Shown here in pieces: positions 58,695-64,000 of a stretch of 64,000 nt of DNA. Each line of letters starts with the position of its first letter. Positions within the stretch are counted from its first letter, which is position 1. The notes below the pieces were generated by a model that worked only from the letters and a program-made list of their open reading frames with translations, did no database searches and was not told the origin of the DNA. The position numbers and the translations under genes were made by a program. Source of the stretch: Chimonanthus salicifolius (lineage: Eukaryota; Streptophyta; Magnoliopsida; Laurales; Calycanthaceae); contig CM023539.1 of assembly GCA_013350335.1 (NCBI GenBank), positions 67,987,449 to 68,051,448 on the forward strand, written 5' to 3'.

Positions 58695-60086
58695 TCAGGA
58701 AAAAATCCATCTGCTGCAGCTTCCAAGATCAAGAGAAGGGAGATTAGAGAATAGATCCAACGGCTCAGATGTGGGCTGTTCCACCGTCGATAGATATGGA
58801 TTGCTGCATACGAATGCTCCACGTGTGTCATAATGTTGATCGGAAAACTCAGGCACAGCCTCAGATATCGGCAATTCGGCCATTGATAGATATGGACGGC
58901 TTTGCAACGGTGCCTCCGATATCGGTAGTTCCACGGTCGATGGATATGGGCTGCTGCCGACGGATGCCCCGTTTGCTTGATAGGGTAGATTGTGAAGCTC
59001 GAGCAGTGGGGCAGGTTCCGATGTCGCCACTTGCATCATTGACAGATTAGGGTTGCCGCCGACGACCATCGTACGTGTATCAGGTTCCGTCGGCACTTCT
59101 ACCATTGATAGATTTGGGTTGCCGTCGATGCAAAACTCAAGTTCAGACATGAGCAGTTCAACCATTGATGCAAATGAGTTGCTGCTGTTGGATGTTGTAC
59201 GTGCGTCATCTCTGGAAAGGACCCCCATACGTGCATCAGGTTCCGTCGGCACTTCTTCCATTGATAGATTTGGGTTGCCGTCGATGCAAAAATCAGGTTC
59301 AGACATGAGCAGTTCAACCATTGATGCAAATGAGTTGCTGCAGTTGGATGTTGTACGTGCGTCATCTCTGGAAAGGACCTCCATACGTGCATCAGGTTCC
59401 GTTGGCACTTCTACCATTGATAGATTTGGATTTGGGTTGCCGGCAACGCAAAAATCAGGTTCAGACATGGGCAGATCCACCGTTAATGGAAATGGGTTGC
59501 TGTTGTTGGATGTTGTACGTGCGTCATCTCTGGAAAGGACCTCCATACGTGCACCAGGTTCCGTCGGCACTTCTACCATTGATAGATTTGGATTTGGGTT
59601 GCTGGCGACGCAAAAATCAGATTCAGACATGGGCAGCTCCACCGTTAATGGAAATGGGTTGCTGCTGTTGGATGCTGTACGTGCATCATCTCTGGAAAGG
59701 ACCTCCATACGTGTGACAACTCTTTCTTCCAAACCCTTCAAACCCTCAAGAAACTGCTCCAATTCTCCCAAAGATTCCATAGCTTCCACATCTACCGTGT
59801 CCCTCCAATTCTGCCCACCTGTTGTGTTGTTTGGCGTCATGCTTCCGAGTTCAGAAATCTGGCCTGATTTCCTAGATAGATACCGGTGAATCACGGCATC
59901 TGCTGATGGTTGCCCAGACAAGTATTCGTTCCCAGCAGAGGAGAAGACAACAATGGCGATCTCGGCATCACAGAGAATGGCGAGCTCGGATGCCTTCTTG
60001 AAGAGACCTGCCCGCCTCTTGCTGAAGCAGACATGGCGCCGGTTGGTTTCCTGGATCCTCTCTATTTCGATCCTCTTCTTCCCCAT
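58695..60086 (-). CDS. type I (M-type) MADS-box transcription factor with C-terminal tandem repeats
   Basis: An intronless frame of 463 residues from the ATG at 60086. Residues 1-60 are a MADS domain: MGKKRIEIERIQETNRRHVC, FSKRRAGLFKKASELAILCD and IAIVVFSSAGNEYLSGQPS. This is the AGL61/AGL62 (M-alpha) style; these proteins bind CArG-like DNA as dimers and act in female gametophyte and endosperm. No K domain follows. A short helical stretch LGELEQFLEGLKGLEERV (106-123) may aid dimerisation. Residues 126-337 are four repeats of 54, 54, 52 and 52 residues (RMEVLSRDDART...VEVPTEP), then shorter YLSTVELPISE-like repeats. Type I proteins are usually 200-300 residues. An in-frame ATG at 60191 would add a Lys/Glu-rich extension coded by a CT-rich minisatellite; I prefer the MGKKR start. 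Confidence 0.92.
   Translation of the reverse strand: MGKKRIEIERIQETNRRHVCFSKRRAGLFKKASELAILCDAEIAIVVFSSAGNEYLSGQPSADAVIHRYLSRKSGQISELGSMTPNNTTGGQNWRDTVDVEAMESLGELEQFLEGLKGLEERVVTRMEVLSRDDARTASNSSNPFPLTVELPMSESDFCVASNPNPNLSMVEVPTEPGARMEVLSRDDARTTSNNSNPFPLTVDLPMSEPDFCVAGNPNPNLSMVEVPTEPDARMEVLSRDDARTTSNCSNSFASMVELLMSEPDFCIDGNPNLSMEEVPTEPDARMGVLSRDDARTTSNSSNSFASMVELLMSELEFCIDGNPNLSMVEVPTEPDTRTMVVGGNPNLSMMQVATSEPAPLLELHNLPYQANGASVGSSPYPSTVELPISEAPLQSRPYLSMAELPISEAVPEFSDQHYDTRGAFVCSNPYLSTVEQPTSEPLDLFSNLPSLDLGSCSRWIFS
59076..59711 (-). repeat. four-unit coding tandem repeat (162/162/156/156 bp)
   Basis: CTCTGGAAAGGAC recurs on the plus strand at 59210, 59366, 59528 and 59690, with spacings of 156, 162 and 162 bp. 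All are multiples of three, so the MADS frame is kept. Confidence 0.93.
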
Positions 60087-60089
60087 CTC

Positions 60090-60187
60090 TCTTGTTTCTC
60101 TCTCTTTTTCTTTGCTTCTTGTTTCTCTCTCTTTCTTGGCTTCTTGTTTCTCTCTCTTTTTCTTTGCTTCTTGTTTCTCTCTCTTTT
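60090..60187. repeat. CT-rich minisatellite at the MADS 5' end
   Basis: Units of about 25-27 bp of the form TGTTTCTCTCTC + TTTGCTTCT, three full and one partial. They lie just 5' of the MADS start on the minus strand, probably in the leader. Confidence 0.85.
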
Positions 60188-60191
60188 GCAT

Positions 60192-60830
60192 CTAAAGGAC
60201 ACTTGAGGCGGTTGACTGATTTTACCGTTATTGAGGAAGAGCTGCTGGGCCCACAATTTTCAATCCTAACCGTCCATGTCAATTATCTATCCTTTATTAC
60301 GGGCATGTTCTCGAGGAAGAGCTGCTGGGGACAAGGGGACGCGGAAACTCAGCGTTAAGTGACTGAAAAACGCAGTTTGTCCGTTAAGTGACTGAAAAAC
60401 GCATTTCTCCGTTAAATTGTCCGTTAACCCTCGATGTTTGAATATCAAAACAAATTCCTGATGTTCAATCTAATTGGAAAAACATTATTAATTTAATAAA
60501 AAATGATTATAAATTTAAGTAAAAATAGACGGTTTGGAAGATTTTAATTTTTTTTTTTTATAAAATAGACCTCATATGGAGCCGTAATCTGGATAGATCA
60601 GATCCACGTAAATTTGAATCCATATTTGAATTCCATTGGATGCTTTTGTTTAATATCTAATCCAAATTTGCATATACAACCTTATGTCTGAAATCATGAT
60701 CCTGATTTAATTCAAGAGGTGGTGGGCCCCACAATTTTCAATCTTAACCGTCCATGTCACTTATTACGGGCATGTTCTTGAGTTCAAGCCAAATTTTTGA
60801 GCTAGTTTAGCTAAATTGGAGTGTATGAGC
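60192..60830 (-). promoter_or_regulatory. MADS-box promoter region, partly duplicated at 62.1-62.96 kb
   Basis: Contains a direct repeat GTTAAGTGACTGAAAAACGCA (60354 and 60384). The block 60435-60825 recurs at 62083-62965. No TATA box was fixed. Confidence 0.5.
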
Positions 60831-61534
60831 TCAGTAAAGCCATTGGGATTTGGCCCCATTTAATCATTATATATATGGGGTCCATTCTTCCTTTTTTTAA
60901 AAAAAAAAAAAAAATTAATACACAACCATTTAAATTGAAATTAAGCTTGACATAGCTACAAGTATACCAAATTTAGCTTAAAAGTTGTCTTCTAGCTCTT
61001 TAATCTTAGTGATTAAAGCCATTAGGCATCGACCATTGATACTTTGACCACTTAGATTATATCTCTAGAAATTGATTTTTTATTTAAAATTTGATCAATT
61101 TATATCCTGACATATCTATTTTCAATCATAATTGTTGAATTTTAATACTTTTTTTGTGTTTTTTATTTTCTTATTTCTATTTCTATCCCCAACTATTTAT
61201 GCATCAGTTAGCTCTTTTGTCCTCTCTATTAAAATTACCATTCATGTATTTCTTTAAATGACTGACTAGCATTGTCTACTAAGTTTATTCAAATTGCGAT
61301 TTCTGCTTCTCTAATTATCTAAGATTGTCCTGTGATCACAAATGGCCTTCTCATTACTAATCTAAGCTTAGCTCATGAGACACTTTTTTTTTTTTTAATT
61401 TACGTTTGAAAAAGTTTGGGGAACTCAACGTAAAACGCTCATAGGTGATACCTATTGCCCTTAGAGCTTCACTCATGAAGCACTATGTTAATAACAATTA
61501 AAATGACGATGATAATTTTAATTAATATTTAAAC
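60831..61534. other. AT-rich intergenic DNA, no gene seen
   Basis: No coding or mobile sequence recognised. Confidence 0.5.
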
Positions 61535-61658
61535 TAGGGCTGCAACTCGGGTCGGGCCCTGAGTAATCATGCGGGTCAAATTAAGAATTTTGGATCAGCG
61601 GGTCACATCAAGCTGGATTTTAAAGAACTCAACCTGCTTGATTCGAGTTGCAACTATA
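61535..61658 (-). mobile_element. hAT-like MITE, GGGTCGGGTT family (copy 6, internally deleted)
   Basis: 124 bp between perfect duplications atttaaac (61527-61534 and 61659-61666). It starts TAGGGCTGCAACTCGGGTCG and ends CGAGTTGCAACTATA. Most of the interior is missing. Confidence 0.9.
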
Positions 61659-61989
61659 ATTTAAACTCAATTAAACAGTAAACCTGAGATCCAATTTATA
61701 TATAGCACAAACTATAAAAAGACTCCTAAACTGTATGTTAGTCTAAGTATGTTTGTTTCAAATGGAAGTTTGGTGAAAATGAAATTAAATGCTTTGTTGA
61801 AAAAAATTAAAAATAAGTACGTCATTTTAGTTTGAGTAATGTAAAAGGCTGGACTATTATGATTATCTAATGTGATCTCACTAAATAATTTCAAAAAGCT
61901 GCGGTTAAGTGAAAGGTGTTTCTCCCCAAGGGGAAACACTAGAAAATCAATAGAATGATGCCACGTGTAGAGTTAAGAACTCAGAATAA

Positions 61990-62971
61990 GTCACGCTCAT
62001 TTCTTTTCGACCCTCTCCTTTCTCATGTCTCTTTGTTTCTCTCTCTCTCTCTTTGCTTCTTGATGCTTATCTAAAGGACAATATCAAAACAAAGTCCTGA
62101 TGTTCAATCTAATTGGGAAAACATTATTAATTTAAATAAAAAATAATTATAAATTTAAATAAAATTAAACCGGTTTTGAAGATATTAATTTTTTATAAAA
62201 TAGACCTCATATGGGGCCGTAATCTGGATAGGTCAGATCTACGTAAATATCAATCCTGGATGTATAATTTGAATACATATTTGAATTCCATTGGATGCTT
62301 TTGTTCAATATCTAATTCAAATTTGCATATACAACCTTATGTCTGAATCTACATTTGAATCCGAGTCATGATTCATAAACCTGATTTAATTCAAACTTGA
62401 ATTTTTTTCTCACACTTTTTCACTAACATCACAAATATCGGTGGTATTTTCAAATTTACCATGTTTGTCTTGGCAAAAATAACAATCACCATTAATATCC
62501 TGAAATTTATCAACACTTTGATAAATTCTCGATAAAATCGTGATAAATGGTAATATCGCGATAATATTCCAATAAATGTCCGATACTAAATTCCTTTTAA
62601 TATTTTTATTTTTTAAATATTATATTTTTTGCATGATTTTTTCATTAATTTCCCAATAAAAATCCGATAATTTGAAAATATCTTGATATCATCGATCGTC
62701 GTTAATATTCCAAAAATAGTATTTGTGACAATACTACATTATTTAAAATAGGTATATATATATATTCTTTTGCATGCATGAAGTGGGGGGTCCTGCATTT
62801 TTTCAATCCATACCGTCTATGCCACTTATCTATCCTTGATTATCGGCATGTTCTTGAGTTCAAAATTGGCAAAAACTCATATGAATTGATCATAAATAAA
62901 TAGGTCTGAATACTTGTACCAGTCCATCAGGCCAAGTTCAACCCAAATTCTTGAGCTAGTTTAGTTAAATA
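61990..62971 (-). pseudogene. MADS-box 5' fragment with duplicated promoter
   Basis: On the minus strand an ATG at 62026 is followed by RKERVEKK and a stop. It aligns with MGKKRIEIE of the gene at 60086. The adjacent CT-rich leader (CTTTGCTTCTTG, ATCTAAAGGAC) and upstream sequence (62083 onward: CCTGATGTTCAATCTAATTG, ACCTCATATGG-GCCGTAATC) also match. The rest of the coding region is absent. It is the remains of a tandem copy. Confidence 0.75.
62437..62740. mobile_element. possible hAT-like MITE in the duplicated MADS promoter
   Basis: The ends CATCACAAATA and TATTTGTGACAA are inverted, with GATAAAATCG and AATATCGCGATAAT motifs inside. The sequence is missing from the collinear promoter at 60.7 kb. 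The target duplication is weak (about 5 of 8). Confidence 0.5.
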
Positions 62972-63205
62972 CAGGGGTCAAAAATTTGGCCTGGCCGATA
63001 TTGGCGGCCGATATGCAAATATTGGCCGACAAGTTTCTCTCTCCTCCGATATTTGCATTTCTTTCCTTTGATATTCAAAGCCGTTGAAAAACCATAAAGA
63101 ACCTTCAAAAAACCGTAGAAAACCGTCAAAACGGCAATATCGGTTTTTTTTTTTTAAAAAAAATAACTTTTAAATATCGATTTTTATGCATATCAGCCGA
63201 TATGG
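62972..63205. mobile_element. hAT-like MITE, GCCGATATC family (copy 7), cut by an LTR
   Basis: Starts CAGGGGTCAAAAATTTGGCC after gttaaata (62964-62971), with GGCCGATATTGGCGGCCGAT near the left end and CAGCCGATATGG at the right. It stops where TGTAACGCCCCG begins, so its right terminus probably lies beyond the LTR element. Confidence 0.7.
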
Positions 63206-64000
63206 TGTAACGCCCCGTCCCTTTCTACAGCCTAAACGGGTCGTGGTCCGCTTAACTGCGGGCTGAACGGGCGTTAACCAACGCATTACTCATTTAATGG
63301 GTCTTACATCATAGATTTGTGGCTGGGGAAATAGTATATATATATATATATATATATTTTAAAGATTATAATTGAAATAACGAAGCTATCAAATCTTTCA
63401 AGTCCAACTTTACACATTGCATAAATCATAATGTCATCCACAATATAAAATAAATAACATCTATTACTAACGTCAAATCTAATCTCACAGATTCACTCAC
63501 AACCCATCCAATAAAAATAGAATCCACTAGTAATCTCAATATTCTCAAACTACTCAACTCAACTAATCGAGTCTTTAAAAGAATAGATAACATCAATTCA
63601 TAAAATTCAACTACATAATATCATCCTCTATCTAAGAATGTATATATTCATCCGTTACAACTTCTACTTTTCAGCGTCCTCCTGCACTGCTAAACCCAGA
63701 GGAGTACCTGCAATGTAAAAGTGTGAGCTCCCAGCCCAGTGAAAAAATACAATAGCACATATCCAAAGCATGATATCTCCATTATTCTCAATTTAACATA
63801 ATAAATGCAATATAAAAGCATTATTAAATTAATATACATTTATTGATCATGCTCTATGCCATACAATGCACAATGCTCAAAGCACATGCTCAGTGCATCA
63901 TCCATTCACAACAACACATACTGTATTTGGTGGCCTACCCGCCGAAGCGAGGCTAACACAACACCACATGAAGTGGCCTACCAGCCGAAGCGAGACTATC
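63206..64000 (+). mobile_element. start of a Ty3/gypsy-like LTR, runs off the right edge
   Basis: TGTAACGCCCCGTCC is the same terminal style as the LTR at 33870 (TGTAATGCCCC). The sequence is non-coding and contains a (TA)n at 63334-63356 and two GGCCTACC-x-GCCGAAGCGAG units near 63931 and 63972. The element continues outside the window. Confidence 0.65.

Noticed and set aside
59053..59889. A 278-codon plus-strand open frame opposite the MADS gene
   Set aside because: It is the antisense shadow of the tandem repeats in the MADS coding sequence; repeats that are multiples of three keep several frames open.

Overview
The window is nuclear DNA from a flowering plant. The evidence is a plant-type TBC RabGAP with a poly-Ser N-terminus, a DUF538 gene, a plastid/peroxisome-type 6-phosphogluconolactonase (6PGL) and a type I MADS-box gene, all with GT-AG introns or intronless, in AT-rich DNA full of Ty1/copia, Ty3/gypsy, LINE, TRIM, SINE and MITE sequence. 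I cannot name the species. An intron of 11 kb inflated by transposons suggests a woody or magnoliid/early-eudicot-like genome, but that is only a guess. I saw no tRNA or rRNA gene, CRISPR array or organelle DNA.

Layout. (1) 1-7432, minus strand: 5' half of a TBC/RabGAP gene, five exons found, running off the left edge; its introns hold a hAT MITE, LINE pieces and a SINE. (2) 7.5-23.9 kb: gene-poor, with SINEs, Stowaway MITEs, three kinds of hAT-like MITE, a copia fragment, a degraded TRIM and a probable copia LTR. (3) 23990-24448, plus strand: intact DUF538 (SVB-like) gene, with a complete TRIM element 0.5 kb downstream. (4) 29.4-55.1 kb: tandem segmental duplication carrying two minus-strand 6PGL genes. 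Unit A (about 29404-44325) is enlarged by an LTR-retrotransposon remnant that itself contains a 1.4-kb hAT-like element, and by a MITE. Unit B (about 44885-55125) is more compact. (5) 58695-60086, minus strand: a type I MADS-box gene with a four-fold 52-54-residue tandem repeat; its promoter and first codons were duplicated upstream as a dead fragment (61.99-62.96 kb). (6) 63206-64000: 5' part of another probable Ty3/gypsy LTR.

Two points stand out. First, the tandem duplication records transposition: a GGGTCGGGTT-rich MITE sits only in unit A and a GCCGATATC-rich MITE only in unit B, each with an 8-bp target-site duplication and a matching empty site in the other unit. A third, CGAATCG-rich element has the same architecture. 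These look like non-autonomous hAT elements whose bodies are largely arrays of one short motif, plausibly transposase-binding sites. Second, 6PGL copy B has a stop at codon 17 of the transit peptide, while its catalytic exons and C-terminal SKL peroxisomal signal are intact. The pair may therefore have divided a plastid/peroxisome dual-targeted ancestor.
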